Positions 15,894 to 24,446 of a stretch of 38,626 nt of DNA are shown piece by piece. Source of the DNA: Actinomycetota bacterium. Its GTDB lineage: Bacteria > Actinomycetota > Thermoleophilia > Gaiellales > Gaiellaceae. Made by a program: the position numbers and the translations under genes. The stretch lies in the NCBI GenBank assembly GCA_013697275.1, contig JACCXC010000056.1:1-38626 (forward strand). Direction: 5' to 3'. The notes below the pieces were generated by a model. That model was not told the DNA's origin and ran no database searches. It worked only from the letters and a program-made list of their open reading frames with translations. The first letter of the stretch is position 1. Every line of letters starts with the position of its first letter.

Positions 15894-17813
15894 GCCTCCG
15901 TCGTCCCGCTCGTCTCCGCCCGGGCGCTCGCGCGTCCCTTCACGTATCTGGCAGACGGACTGGAGAAAGGGGCAGTCGTATCCGTTCCGTTCGGGCGCGC
16001 GACGCGACGCGGCGTGGTCGTCGCGCTCGACGAGAGCGTCCCGGCTGACGTCGAGCCCGTCGCCGTCGAGCGCGTCCTCGGAGAGATCCCACCCACGCTT
16101 GTCGACCTCGCGCTCTGGCTTGCCGAGCTGTACGGCTCGACGCCCGGGAGGGCGCTCGCGCTGGTCGCCCCGCCCGCACGTGCCCGCAGGGCCGGGGCGA
16201 AGCGGCGCGCGCAACCGGCCGACGTGCCTGCCGAGGCGCGCCCGGCAGAGCTCTCGGAGACGCAGGCCGCGGCCGTCGAGCGGATCGTCGAGTCGCTCGG
16301 CGCGCCCGCCCACTTCCTCCTCCACGGCGCGACGGGGAGCGGCAAGACCGAGGTCTACCTGCGGGCCTGCGAAGAGGTTCTGGCGCGTGGGCGCACCGCT
16401 ATCGTCCTCGTCCCGGAGATTGCCCTGACACCCCAGGCCGCAGCGCGGTTTCGGGCTCGCTTCGGCGACCGGGTCGCCGTGCTTCATTCCCGGCTGACCG
16501 AGGCCGAGCGGCGGGACGAGCGGGTGCGCATGGCTGCGGGGGAGGCGCGCGTGGTCGTCGGCGCGCGCTCGGCGGTCTTCGCGCCGCTTCGTGACCTGGG
16601 GCTCATCTGCGTGGACGAGGAGCACGACGGCTCGTACAAGCAGGACTCCGACCCGCGCTACGACGCGCGGACCGTCGCGGCCAAGCGCGCGGCCCTCGAG
16701 AACGCTGTGGCGGTCTACGGGAGCGCGACGCCGCGACCTGAGAGCTGGGCCCGCCTCGAGCATCTCGAGCTGGGCGGGCGCCTCGGAGCATCGCTGCCCC
16801 CCGTCCGGATCGTCGACCTCCGCCGCGAGCGGGCCTATCCGCTCTCGTCGCCGCTCCTCGCCGAGCTCGGGAGGATCGCCGACCGGGGCGGGAAGGCCGT
16901 GCTCCTCCTGAACCGGAGGGGCGTCGCGCCCGCTCTCCACTGCCGGGCCTGCGGGGCGACGCCGCGCTGCGACCAGTGTGACGTCGCGCTCACGCTGCAC
17001 GCCGACCGGCGGCTCCACTGCCACCACTGCGGCTACGCGGCGGCCGCCCCCGAGCTCTGCCCATCGTGCGGCTCGTCCGAGCTCGTCCGCCTCGGGGCGG
17101 GGACGGAGCGACTCGAGGCCGAGCTCGCCGCCCGCGTGCCCGAGCTCGAGCTCTATCGACTCGACGCGGACACCACCTCGAGCCCCCTCCGGCTCGCCGA
17201 TGTCCTCGGGCGCTTCGGTGCCGCCGACCGTGCCGTCCTCCTCGGGACGCAGATGGTCGCCAAGGGCCACCACTTCGAGGGGGTGGCGCTCGCGGCGGTG
17301 GTCGACGCCGACACCGGCCTTGGCCTGCCCGACTTCCGGGCCGAGGAGCGGACGTTCCAGCTCGTGACGCAGCTCGCCGGCCGAAGCGGGCGCGAAGCGC
17401 CTGGGCGCGTGCTCGTGCAGACGTTCCAGCCGGACGCGCGCCCGATCTTGCTTGCTGCGCGTCATGCGGTGGAGGAGTTCCTCGCCGGCGAGCTGGCCAG
17501 GCGCGAGCTCCTCGGCTATCCGCCTTACCGCGCCCTCGTCAGCATCGCCGTCTCCGGCCCCTCGCTCGACGGCCCGCTCCGCGCGCTTCGCGAGCTGCGC
17601 GCCGAGCTCGAGCGCCTCGCCCCCGACGCCGAGCTCCTCGGCCCGGCTCCGCTGCTTCGTCTCAGGGGGCGCTATCGCGCGCAAATCTTGGCCAAGACGG
17701 ACAACCCGCGCGCGATCGCCGGGCCCGCGGGCCGTTGGCTCTCGGCGGCCGCCCCGGCGATGCGCCGGGATGACCTGGCGGCGGTCGTCGACGTCGATCC
17801 TCAGTCGTTCTAG
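15894..17813 (+). CDS. priA: Primosomal protein N' (PriA helicase); start codon unresolved
   Basis: About 640 codons are in frame. The N-terminal 3'-DNA-binding domain (SVVPLVSARALARPFTYLAD) lies upstream of the first canonical start, GTG 16014. No ATG, GTG or TTG is in frame before it. An ATG at 15892 would fit if one base were added after it. I start at codon 15894 to cover visible homology. The helicase core is intact: GATGSGKT (Walker A), DEEH, zinc-ribbon cysteines CRACGATPRCDQC and CHHCGYAAAAPELCPSC, and the QLAGRSGR motif. PriA restarts stalled replication forks. All catalytic motifs are retained, unlike some actinobacterial PriA proteins. The 5' end may be a one-base deletion or use a non-standard start. 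Confidence 0.88.
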   Translation, partial: ASVVPLVSARALARPFTYLADGLEKGAVVSVPFGRATRRGVVVALDESVPADVEPVAVERVLGEIPPTLVDLALWLAELYGSTPGRALALVAPPARARRAGAKRRAQPADVPAEARPAELSETQAAAVERIVESLGAPAHFLLHGATGSGKTEVYLRACEEVLARGRTAIVLVPEIALTPQAAARFRARFGDRVAVLHSRLTEAERRDERVRMAAGEARVVVGARSAVFAPLRDLGLICVDEEHDGSYKQDSDPRYDARTVAAKRAALENAVAVYGSATPRPESWARLEHLELGGRLGASLPPVRIVDLRRERAYPLSSPLLAELGRIADRGGKAVLLLNRRGVAPALHCRACGATPRCDQCDVALTLHADRRLHCHHCGYAAAAPELCPSCGSSELVRLGAGTERLEAELAARVPELELYRLDADTTSSPLRLADVLGRFGAADRAVLLGTQMVAKGHHFEGVALAAVVDADTGLGLPDFRAEERTFQLVTQLAGRSGREAPGRVLVQTFQPDARPILLAARHAVEEFLAGELARRELLGYPPYRALVSIAVSGPSLDGPLRALRELRAELERLAPDAELLGPAPLLRLRGRYRAQILAKTDNPRAIAGPAGRWLSAAAPAMRRDDLAAVVDVDPQSF

Positions 17814-17819
17814 CGCGCC

Positions 17820-17825
17820 TAGACT
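17820..17825 (+). promoter_or_regulatory. -10 hexamer TAGACT of def-fmt
   Basis: TAGACT lies six bases before the GTG of def, directly after the priA stop. It is the same hexamer as at aroF and the SepIVA-like gene. Confidence 0.6.
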
Positions 17826-17831
17826 TCCGGC

Positions 17832-18404
17832 GTGCCGGAGGTCGAAGGCCAGATCCGCGACGAGAAGCTCGATGCCGAGCGCGAGGCGCGCCGGAAGATC
17901 GCGCTCGCCCAGGTGCGGCAGTACCCGGATGCGGTACTCCGGATGCGCGCGAACGAGGTGGAGGCGTTCGACGAGCCGCTCGGGGCGCTCGTCGAACGGA
18001 TGGGCCGGCTCATGCAGGAGGCCCGGGGCGTCGGCCTGGCGGCTCCGCAGATCGGAATCCTCCAGCGCGTGCTCGTCTACCAGCTCGCCGACGACTCGGC
18101 GCTCGTCCCGCTCGTGAACCCGCGGATCGTCGCCCGAGGAGAGGAGCTCGAGACGCTGGACGAGGGGTGCCTCTCGCTCGGCGCCGCGACGGTCGTCGTC
18201 CCGGTCGAACGGTCGGTGGCGGTCACGCTCGAGGCGAGCTCTCCGACCGCTGAGCCGGTCACGATCGAGGCGGAGGGTCTCGAAGCGCGCGTGATCCAGC
18301 ACGAGCTCGACCATCTCGACGGCGTGCTGGCGATCGACCGCACGACGCCCGAGGCGCGCAAGCGGGCCCTCGCCGAGCTCCGCCCGCAGCCCGTTCTCGG
18401 GTGA
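17832..18404 (+). CDS. def: Peptide deformylase
   Basis: A 190-residue metallohydrolase that removes the formyl group from new proteins. The three motifs are present: GVGLAAPQIG (66-75), EGCLS (111-115) and HELDH (157-161); the Cys and two His bind the metal. About 24 extra, charged residues precede the usual QVRQYPDAVLR start. GTG 17832 with its -10 box six bases upstream supports this longer form. The stop overlaps the fmt start as GTGA, the classic def-fmt operon. Confidence 0.96.
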   Translation: MPEVEGQIRDEKLDAEREARRKIALAQVRQYPDAVLRMRANEVEAFDEPLGALVERMGRLMQEARGVGLAAPQIGILQRVLVYQLADDSALVPLVNPRIVARGEELETLDEGCLSLGAATVVVPVERSVAVTLEASSPTAEPVTIEAEGLEARVIQHELDHLDGVLAIDRTTPEARKRALAELRPQPVLG

Positions 18405-19189
18405 GGCTAGCCGTCGCGGCGACCGCTTCGCTCGGGGCGGCCGTCCTCGAGGGGCTGGCGGCGCGGCACGACGTGGAGCTCCTGCTCACGCGTCCCGATC
18501 GCCCGCGCGGCCGAGGGCAGCGGGTGGGCGCCCCGCCGGCCAAGGAGGTCGCCGAGCGGCTCGGCATCCCGGTCGCCCAGCCCGAGCGGCTGACCGAGGT
18601 TCCCGGCGACGCGCCGGTCGTGATTGTCGCTGCCTACGGCGCGCTCGTGCCCGGGAGCCTCCTCGGCGAGCGGCTCTGGTTGAACGTCCATCCCTCGCTC
18701 CTTCCGCGCTGGCGCGGCGCTGCGCCGGTCGAGCGGGCGCTCATGGCCGGGGACGCCGAGACCGGCGTGACGATCCACAGAACGACTGCAGAGCTCGACG
18801 CAGGGCCGATCGCGGCTCAGCGGGCTTTTCCGGTCGGCCGCGAGGAGGATGCCGGCGCGGTCTACGACCGGGCGGCGCAGGTCGCGCTCGAGCTTCTGGA
18901 CGAGGTGCTCCCGGAGCCGACCTTCGCCCCGCAGCCGACGGAAGGGGCTACCTACGCGGAGAAGATCCGGCCGATCGACCGCGAGCTCGATCTCTCGTGG
19001 CCTCCCGGAGAGTTGCACAACCGGATTCGGGCGCTCTCGCCGCACATCGGCGCCCGGACACAAGTCGATGGTCGGCGGGTTCTCGTCTGGCGCTCGCGCG
19101 TCGTCCAAGGGCGCCTCGAACTCCTCGAGGTGCAGCCCGAAGGCGGGCGGCGCATGCCATACGAAGCCTTTCTGCGCGGCGTCCGTTAG
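18401..19189 (+). CDS. fmt: Methionyl-tRNA formyltransferase (short form)
   Basis: A 262-residue enzyme that formylates initiator Met-tRNA. The catalytic Asn95, His97 and Asp133 are in LNVHPSLLPRWRGAAP and ELDAGPI. It is some 50 residues shorter than typical Fmt (about 310), with trimming at the N-terminal strand and in the C-terminal OB-like domain, which still ends in the usual RRMPYEAFLRG. It overlaps def by four bases. Both catalytic and SLLP folate-binding elements are intact, so it should be active. Confidence 0.94.
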   Translation: MRLAVAATASLGAAVLEGLAARHDVELLLTRPDRPRGRGQRVGAPPAKEVAERLGIPVAQPERLTEVPGDAPVVIVAAYGALVPGSLLGERLWLNVHPSLLPRWRGAAPVERALMAGDAETGVTIHRTTAELDAGPIAAQRAFPVGREEDAGAVYDRAAQVALELLDEVLPEPTFAPQPTEGATYAEKIRPIDRELDLSWPPGELHNRIRALSPHIGARTQVDGRRVLVWRSRVVQGRLELLEVQPEGGRRMPYEAFLRGVR

Positions 19190-19319
19190 TAACGGTCCGC
19201 GCGTGGGTAGGCGCGTAGTGCCTCGTCCGAGTCGGGCACGACCGCTCTGGGAGGCGTGCGTATGACGTAACGAGTGGGTCTTTTCGCCGACCGGCAACAC
19301 TCGGAACCGGGGGAACTAA
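19190..19319 (+). promoter_or_regulatory. 130-nt leader region of the secreted-protein gene with two small hairpins
   Basis: This gap after fmt holds two potential stem-loops: GTGCC...GGCAC (19218-19239), and CGAGT with inner GGTC closing on GACC and ACTCG (19271-19303). The second could hold a small loop TTTTCGCC. A Shine-Dalgarno GGGGGA (19309-19314) is five bases before the ATG. I do not recognise a known riboswitch; the AACCGGGGGAAC stretch only superficially recalls part of the c-di-AMP riboswitch. One of the hairpins may terminate def-fmt. No convincing -10 box was found. Confidence 0.35.
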
Positions 19320-21494
19320 ATGCCTCTCCATCGTCTTGTCGTTGCAGTTTTGCTTTGTGCCGGGCTCGCAGTCGGAGCGGCGGGCGGGTCGTCCGCATCG
19401 TCTTCGACCACCGGCTCTTCGACCTCGCTGACCGTCACGCTCGATCCTGTCGAAGCGACCGCGCTCGACTGGACGACGACGGCCACGCCGACCGATCTCG
19501 GCGAGGCGATCACGTTCTCGATCGAGGACGGATGGGCCGCACACTCGTCGTTCTGGCAGGTTCAGCTGCCTTCGGGTGACTGGCTCCAGCTGCTCTCGGA
19601 CGGAAGCGTGGCCGTCCTTCGACCATGGCCCACAGACGGCCCTGTCAGCGCGGACACTCCCACGACCGGCGCCGAGCCCACCGCGTCCGAAGGAACCTCC
19701 TCCGCCTCGGACGGCACTGAGCCGGGAGTGTCCGGAGAGCTCACGGCCACCCCCGACCCGGACGGGGTCTACTACACGGACGAGACCGTGTCGACTCCTT
19801 CGACCGACGAGTCGATGTACGCCGAGAGCGGTTACTCCGACCCGGCCGCGCTCGACGGCGTCTCCGACACGAGCGCTGAGGCAGACGCGAAGGCGGCGGG
19901 TAGCGGCGACATGTCGTCGGACGCCCAGTACTCCTCCGACCTTGAGGCGGTCTACGACGGTGCCAATGTCGCGTATCCGGGCGCCGACGGCCTCTCCGCA
20001 CTGCACGACCGGCTGGCTTCCCTCTCGGGCGAGATCGTCGCCTGGCTTCCCGCCCCGACGGCCGTGGACGCCGCAGGAACGAGCGTCCCGGCCTGGTTCT
20101 CCGTCTACGGGGACACCATCACGCTGACTGTGGACTCGGGCGGCTGGTACGACCCGAATCCCTACGATTCGGCGTCTCCGTCCGAGTCGACGACAAGCTC
20201 CGCGGATCCGGGCTACCGCTATCCGTACGGCTACGCCTATCCGCTCCAGGCGAGCTCCGAGGCCATTGCGAACCCCGACGCGAACAGGGCGCCCAGGGCC
20301 GAGTGGCCGAACCTCGCCCCGCCGAGCTGCCCGACCCTCGGGCGAGTCTCGACGCACAACCCGCATGGCTGGAACCGGCTCGTGAACGCCTTCGCCACGT
20401 GGCCGGCGACCTGCACCCGCTACTACACCGAGATTCCCGGGAACACCGGCCCGCGAGGCACTCCTCCGTGCAATAAGTACAAGCGGACTTTCGCCTCGGG
20501 CCGGGCGGAGGGGATCCGCGCGCGCAACAGCTGGCCGGCCGTTCGGCGGGCGCAGAGTCGTTTCGCGGCAGCCGCGTCCTTCCACTGGTGCTCCTGGGGA
20601 CTGAACAGCACGGCTCGGGTCAACGTCCGTGAGATCGCGAGGCAGTTCCGGACGAACATGTACAACGCAGGCTTCCGCGTGGCGGCGGGTGACACGTGGG
20701 TGATCGACGAGCTGCCGGAGACCGTCAGGCGCAACGGCACGATGCGAGATCGCTTCGAGTTGCTCGTCCGCTACCTCTACCGGCCGAGCACCTCGTTCAG
20801 GCCGGCGCCCGGGATCGCGTGGGTGCAGGTCGAGTGGCCGGAGAAACGTCTCGACAAGGTCGACACGATCACGTCGGCGACGGAGACGATTCGAGAGTAC
20901 AAGGCATCGCTCAAGGACTGGTCGGCCGATCCAACCTTCTTCGCCTCTGTCAGGCCGTACGTCCAGCTCTGGGGGACGGAGGTGTACACGACCTGCCGCT
21001 TCGCCTGCCTCTCGGGGGCGACGGTGGCACAGAAGGCGACGCGCGTGAACCAGTACATGCAGCATCACGCGCGCCTGGCCTTCGCTCCGGGTGCGCCGAA
21101 CACCGCCCTCGAGGAGTACTTCGATGCGAGCTACTTGCCCTTCGGGAACGCGTTCTGGCGGAACTCGACCTACCGGACGGAGAGCCTGAGTGCGGGCCAG
21201 ATGATGCGGCTCGTCAGCCTGCAGATCTTCGCGACGAGATCGTGGGCCCACTCGCACGACTATCCCGACCGGAGGATCGGCTTCGCCTGGAACGAGCAGG
21301 CGGGCACCGACTCCGAGGTGAAGGGGCTCGCCAAGCGGATCGCGGTTGGGCTCCAGGGGGCCTACAGCTACAACGGGCAAGCGCGGTTTGCGTGCAGCAG
21401 CAACTCGAGGGTGACCGACCGGCGCCTCTGCGATTCGGTAGCTCCCGCACCAGACTGGCACGCGGACTGGGACGTCTTCGGGTCCTGGAACTGA
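19320..21494 (+). CDS. Large secreted protein of unknown function with low-complexity Ser/Thr region
   Basis: A 724-residue protein with a Sec signal peptide (residues 1-27, HRLVVAVLLCAGLAVGAAGG). A Ser/Thr/Asp-rich low-complexity region follows (about 28-330), with a Tyr/Pro/Gly patch (YRYPYGYAYPLQ). The C-terminal part (about 345-724) is globular, with Trp/Tyr-rich segments such as FHWCSWGLNSTARVN, GDTWVIDELPETVR, GIAWVQVEWPEKRLDK and RRIGFAWNE. The alternation of strands ending in acidic residues recalls a secreted TIM-barrel domain seen in Solirubrobacterales proteins, but I cannot name a family or activity. An SD site, not a leaderless start, precedes the ATG. It is probably monocistronic, with a strong hairpin right after the stop. 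Confidence 0.7.
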   Translation: MPLHRLVVAVLLCAGLAVGAAGGSSASSSTTGSSTSLTVTLDPVEATALDWTTTATPTDLGEAITFSIEDGWAAHSSFWQVQLPSGDWLQLLSDGSVAVLRPWPTDGPVSADTPTTGAEPTASEGTSSASDGTEPGVSGELTATPDPDGVYYTDETVSTPSTDESMYAESGYSDPAALDGVSDTSAEADAKAAGSGDMSSDAQYSSDLEAVYDGANVAYPGADGLSALHDRLASLSGEIVAWLPAPTAVDAAGTSVPAWFSVYGDTITLTVDSGGWYDPNPYDSASPSESTTSSADPGYRYPYGYAYPLQASSEAIANPDANRAPRAEWPNLAPPSCPTLGRVSTHNPHGWNRLVNAFATWPATCTRYYTEIPGNTGPRGTPPCNKYKRTFASGRAEGIRARNSWPAVRRAQSRFAAAASFHWCSWGLNSTARVNVREIARQFRTNMYNAGFRVAAGDTWVIDELPETVRRNGTMRDRFELLVRYLYRPSTSFRPAPGIAWVQVEWPEKRLDKVDTITSATETIREYKASLKDWSADPTFFASVRPYVQLWGTEVYTTCRFACLSGATVAQKATRVNQYMQHHARLAFAPGAPNTALEEYFDASYLPFGNAFWRNSTYRTESLSAGQMMRLVSLQIFATRSWAHSHDYPDRRIGFAWNEQAGTDSEVKGLAKRIAVGLQGAYSYNGQARFACSSNSRVTDRRLCDSVAPAPDWHADWDVFGSWN

Positions 21495-21504
21495 CGCAGG
21501 ACTA

Positions 21505-21532
21505 CGCGGGCCCGGCTTTGGCCGGGCCCGCG
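21505..21532 (+). terminator. Strong GC hairpin after the secreted-protein gene
   Basis: CGCGGGCCCGGC-tttg-GCCGGGCCCGCG is a perfect 12-bp stem with a four-base loop, ten bases after the stop codon. It has no T-tract, as is common in high-GC actinobacteria. Its 3' edge touches the -10 box of rsmB, so it insulates the two genes. Confidence 0.65.
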
Positions 21533-21538
21533 TATCGT
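21533..21538 (+). promoter_or_regulatory. -10 hexamer TATCGT of rsmB
   Basis: TATCGT lies six bases before the GTG at 21545 and directly after the terminator stem. The same TATCGT is used at ribE. Confidence 0.6.
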
Positions 21539-21544
21539 CTCCCC

Positions 21545-22786
21545 GTGACTGCGCGTCAGGTCGCGTTCGAGGTCGTCTGGCGCGTCTTCGAGGACGGGGC
21601 CTACGCTGACCGCGCGTTTCGCGGAGCGGCCGCCAAAGCCGGGCTCGACGAGCGTGACCGTTCCTTCGCCATGCAGCTCGCGTACGGGACGGTGCAGCGG
21701 GCCCGCACGCTCGACCACGCGATCGAGACGCTCGGAAAGCGCCCGGTGCGTAAGCTCGATCCGCCCGTCCGTGCGGCGCTACGACTCGGTGCCTACCAGC
21801 TCGCCTTCACGGGTGGCATTCCGTCCCACGCCGCCGCGAACGAGTCCGTCGAGCTCGTGCGGCGGGCGGGCCTCGAGCGCGCGGTGCCCTTCACGAACGC
21901 CGTTATGCGCCGGCTCGCCGCTGGCATCCACGATCTGCTTGCGGGGCTTGGCTACTCGACTCCGGAAGAGGCCGGCCTCGCGCACTCCTATCCCGACTGG
22001 ATCGCCGAGACCTTCTGGCGCGAGCACGGCCGCGAGGGCGCGCTCGCCCTGTTGAAGAGCCAGAACGAGCCGCCGCCGACGGTTGTGCGGGTCCTGGATG
22101 CGGGGGCCGTCGCGGAGGAGGGGGAGCGCGAGCCCGAGCTTCCCGCTGCGCTCCGGCTCGATCGCATCCCGGACGAGTGGATCGAGCGCGGGTGGGCTTG
22201 GCCGCAGAGCAAGGGCTCCCAGCTCGCGGGGGTCGCAGTAGGTGCTCGCAAGGGCGAGCGGATCCTCGATCTCTGCGCTGCGCCTGGCGGGAAGGCGACG
22301 CAGCTCGCCGAGCTCGCGGCCGAGGTCGTCGCGGTCGAGAAGCATCCGGGCCGCGCACGGGAGCTGGAGGAAAACGTGGCTCGCCTCGGCCTCTCGAACG
22401 TCCGGGTCGTCAACGCCGACGCGCTCGAGCTGCCGGCTGACCTCCGCGGCTTCGACCGCGTGCTCGTCGACGCGCCCTGCTCGGGCCTCGGCGTCCTCGC
22501 GTCGCGGCCAGACCTGCGCTGGCGTGCCGAGCCCCTCCCGGATCTCCAGCAACGCCTGCTCCAGGTCGCGTCCGAGCGGGTAAGGCCGGGCGGCTCCGTC
22601 ACCTATGCGGTCTGCACGATCCACCGCGCGGAGAACGAAGATGTCGTCGACGCGAGCGGGCTCGAGCCGGACGACCTCGGTGCCGAATGGCCGGGCTTCC
22701 GGCACCCGACACGCCCGAAGTTTCTCCTCACCCTTCCGCACGTCCACCGCACGTCCGGCTTCTTCGTCGCGAGAATGCGGGCGTGA
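21545..22786 (+). CDS. rsmB: 16S rRNA (cytosine-C5)-methyltransferase, RsmB/Sun family
   Basis: A 413-residue protein with an N-terminal NusB-like RNA-binding domain (residues 1-135, RQVAFEVVWRVFEDGAYAD) and a C-terminal SAM-dependent methyltransferase. The SAM site reads DLCAAPGGKATQLAEL. Two cysteines expected for m5C enzymes lie in DAPCSGLG and TYAVCTIHRAENE, the latter being the nucleophile in this family. The ORF track begins inside the preceding gene; GTG 21545 is chosen from the -10 box and the N-terminal homology. def, fmt, rsmB and rpe in series is a conserved bacterial order, here split by the secreted-protein gene. Confidence 0.94.
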   Translation: MTARQVAFEVVWRVFEDGAYADRAFRGAAAKAGLDERDRSFAMQLAYGTVQRARTLDHAIETLGKRPVRKLDPPVRAALRLGAYQLAFTGGIPSHAAANESVELVRRAGLERAVPFTNAVMRRLAAGIHDLLAGLGYSTPEEAGLAHSYPDWIAETFWREHGREGALALLKSQNEPPPTVVRVLDAGAVAEEGEREPELPAALRLDRIPDEWIERGWAWPQSKGSQLAGVAVGARKGERILDLCAAPGGKATQLAELAAEVVAVEKHPGRARELEENVARLGLSNVRVVNADALELPADLRGFDRVLVDAPCSGLGVLASRPDLRWRAEPLPDLQQRLLQVASERVRPGGSVTYAVCTIHRAENEDVVDASGLEPDDLGAEWPGFRHPTRPKFLLTLPHVHRTSGFFVARMRA

Positions 22787-23460
22787 GCTGGGCCAAGTGG
22801 GTTCGCGGGGCCGAGGTGGAGCCGTCGCTCTACGCGGCCGACTTCGCCCGGCTCGGCGAGCAGGTCGGGGAGCTTCTCGACGCCGGCGTGCGGATCTTCC
22901 ATTTCGACATGGGCGATGGGCACTTCGTCGAGCCGGTCACGATCGGCCCGGTCGTGCTCGGGTCCATCGCGCCGCTCGTGCGCGAGCGCGGCGGCGTGCT
23001 CGACTGCCACCTGATGGTCGAGAACCCGGACCGGCACATCCCGCAGATCGCGCGAGCGGGCGGCCACAGCGTGACCTTTCACCACGAGGTGACGCGCGAG
23101 CCGGGCCGGCTCGTTGAGCTCGCCCGCGCTCACGGGCTTGGCGCCGGGCTCGCCTTCAACCCCGAGACCGCGGTCGCGGACGCGGCAGCCGCCGCCAACG
23201 GCTGCGACCTCGTGCTCTGCATGAGCATTCACCCGGGCTACTCGGGGCAGGCGTTCATGCCCGAGGCGCTCGACCGGATCCGGGAGCTGCGCGGGCGGCT
23301 TCCGGACGACGTGCACGTCCAGGTGGACGGCGGGATTGGCCCCGAGAACGCGGAGGAGGTGCGCGAGGCCGGCGCCAACCTTCTCGTTGCGGGAAGCGCG
23401 GTCTTCGGCGCCGAGGACGTGGCGGGCGCGTACGCCCGACTCACGAGCGCCCTCTCGTGA
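22783..23460 (+). CDS. rpe: Ribulose-phosphate 3-epimerase
   Basis: A 225-residue TIM-barrel enzyme interconverting ribulose 5-phosphate and xylulose 5-phosphate. Motifs include PSLYAADFARLGEQ, FHFDMGDGHFVEP with metal ligands His and Asp, DCHLMVENPDRHI, MSIHPGYSGQAF and QVDGGI. The start is GTG 22783, overlapping the rsmB stop by four bases (GTGA). Its product pool feeds ribulose 5-phosphate, which is the substrate for the DHBP synthase half of RibBA downstream. Confidence 0.95.
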   Translation: MSWAKWVRGAEVEPSLYAADFARLGEQVGELLDAGVRIFHFDMGDGHFVEPVTIGPVVLGSIAPLVRERGGVLDCHLMVENPDRHIPQIARAGGHSVTFHHEVTREPGRLVELARAHGLGAGLAFNPETAVADAAAAANGCDLVLCMSIHPGYSGQAFMPEALDRIRELRGRLPDDVHVQVDGGIGPENAEEVREAGANLLVAGSAVFGAEDVAGAYARLTSALS

Positions 23461-24446
23461 GCCACCGCCATCACCTCGAGCGGGCACTCGAGCTTGCCGA
23501 GCAAGGACGGGGCAGGACTGCGCCGAATCCGATCGTCGGCGCGGTGCTCGTGCGCGATGGCGCGGTGGTCGGGGAGGGTTGGCACGAGGGCGCCGGAGGC
23601 CCCCACGCCGAGGTCGTCGCGCTCGAGGTCGCGGGAGAGCGCGCTCGGGACGCCACGCTCTACGTCACGCTCGAGCCTTGCGCCCACCACGGCCGAACCG
23701 GACCATGCGCCGAAGCCCTCATCGCTTCCGGAGTTCGGCGCGTCCTCTGTGCGGCCGCCGACCCGAATCCGAAGACGGATGGTCGCGGCTTCGCACGGCT
23801 CCGCGAGGCCGGCATCGACGTGGAGCTCGTCGAGGACGACCTTGCTGTGCGGGCGCGGCGCCAGAACGAGGCGTTTCGCACGTGGACCGCCGAGGGCCGG
23901 CCGTTCGTCACGTACAAGGCAGCCATGACGCTCGACGGACGCCTTGCGCCGGCTGAGGGAGATGCTCGCTGGATCTCGGGAGAGGAGAGCAGGAGGCTTA
24001 CCCACGAGCTTCGTGCGGCCTCTGACGCGGTCGCCGTCGGGATGGGCACGGTCCGCGCCGACGAGCCTCGCCTGACCCCTCGCGACGTCGAGGTGAGGCG
24101 CCAGCCGCGGCGCCTCGCGTTCGGGTCTGGGCCGCTCCCCGCCGGGTCGGCGCTCGAGCTCCTCTCCGGCCCGCTGGAGGAGGAGCTGGCCCGCCTCGCC
24201 GACGAGGAGGTTCAGTCGGTCCTGCTGGAAGGCGGCCCGACCCTCGCAGGCGCGTTCCTGCGGGCTGGCGTCCTGGACAAGCTCATGCTCTTCGTCGCGC
24301 CGACGCTCATCGGCGGGGACGACGCGCCTCCCCTCTTCCGCGGCCCCGGGGCCCGCACGCTTGCCGACGCCGTGCCCCTCCGCTCTCTCGAGGTGACGCG
24401 GATCGGCGAGGACGTGCTTCTGACCGCGTACGTCCATGAACCGTGA
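23457..24446 (+). CDS. ribD: Bifunctional riboflavin deaminase/reductase
   Basis: A 329-residue protein with two domains. The N-terminal cytidine-deaminase-like domain (1-145) has the zinc site GGPHAEVVAL and TLEPCAHHGRTGPC. The C-terminal reductase domain (146-329) starts with RPFVTYKAAMTLDGRLAP and includes the VLLEGGPTLAGAFL motif. It deaminates then reduces the pyrimidine product of GTP cyclohydrolase II. It is a little shorter than the usual 360 residues. The start overlaps the rpe stop as GTGA, and its own stop overlaps the next gene by four bases. Confidence 0.95.
   Translation: MSHRHHLERALELAEQGRGRTAPNPIVGAVLVRDGAVVGEGWHEGAGGPHAEVVALEVAGERARDATLYVTLEPCAHHGRTGPCAEALIASGVRRVLCAAADPNPKTDGRGFARLREAGIDVELVEDDLAVRARRQNEAFRTWTAEGRPFVTYKAAMTLDGRLAPAEGDARWISGEESRRLTHELRAASDAVAVGMGTVRADEPRLTPRDVEVRRQPRRLAFGSGPLPAGSALELLSGPLEEELARLADEEVQSVLLEGGPTLAGAFLRAGVLDKLMLFVAPTLIGGDDAPPLFRGPGARTLADAVPLRSLEVTRIGEDVLLTAYVHEP

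Noticed and set aside
15702-18314. 870-residue minus-strand ORF opposite priA and def
   Set aside because: A long antisense frame is expected in high-GC coding DNA. Its translation is Arg/Asp/Glu-rich without motifs, and the plus strand encodes clear PriA and Def.
19301-19322. AACCGGGGGAAC before the secreted-protein gene as part of a c-di-AMP riboswitch
   Set aside because: Only one short block resembles the motif, and the start codon follows at once. The remaining helices of that riboswitch cannot be drawn.
18948-21461. 837-residue minus-strand ORF opposite the secreted-protein gene
   Set aside because: Low-complexity Arg/Val/Gly-rich shadow; the plus strand has a signal peptide, an SD site and a terminator in the right places.
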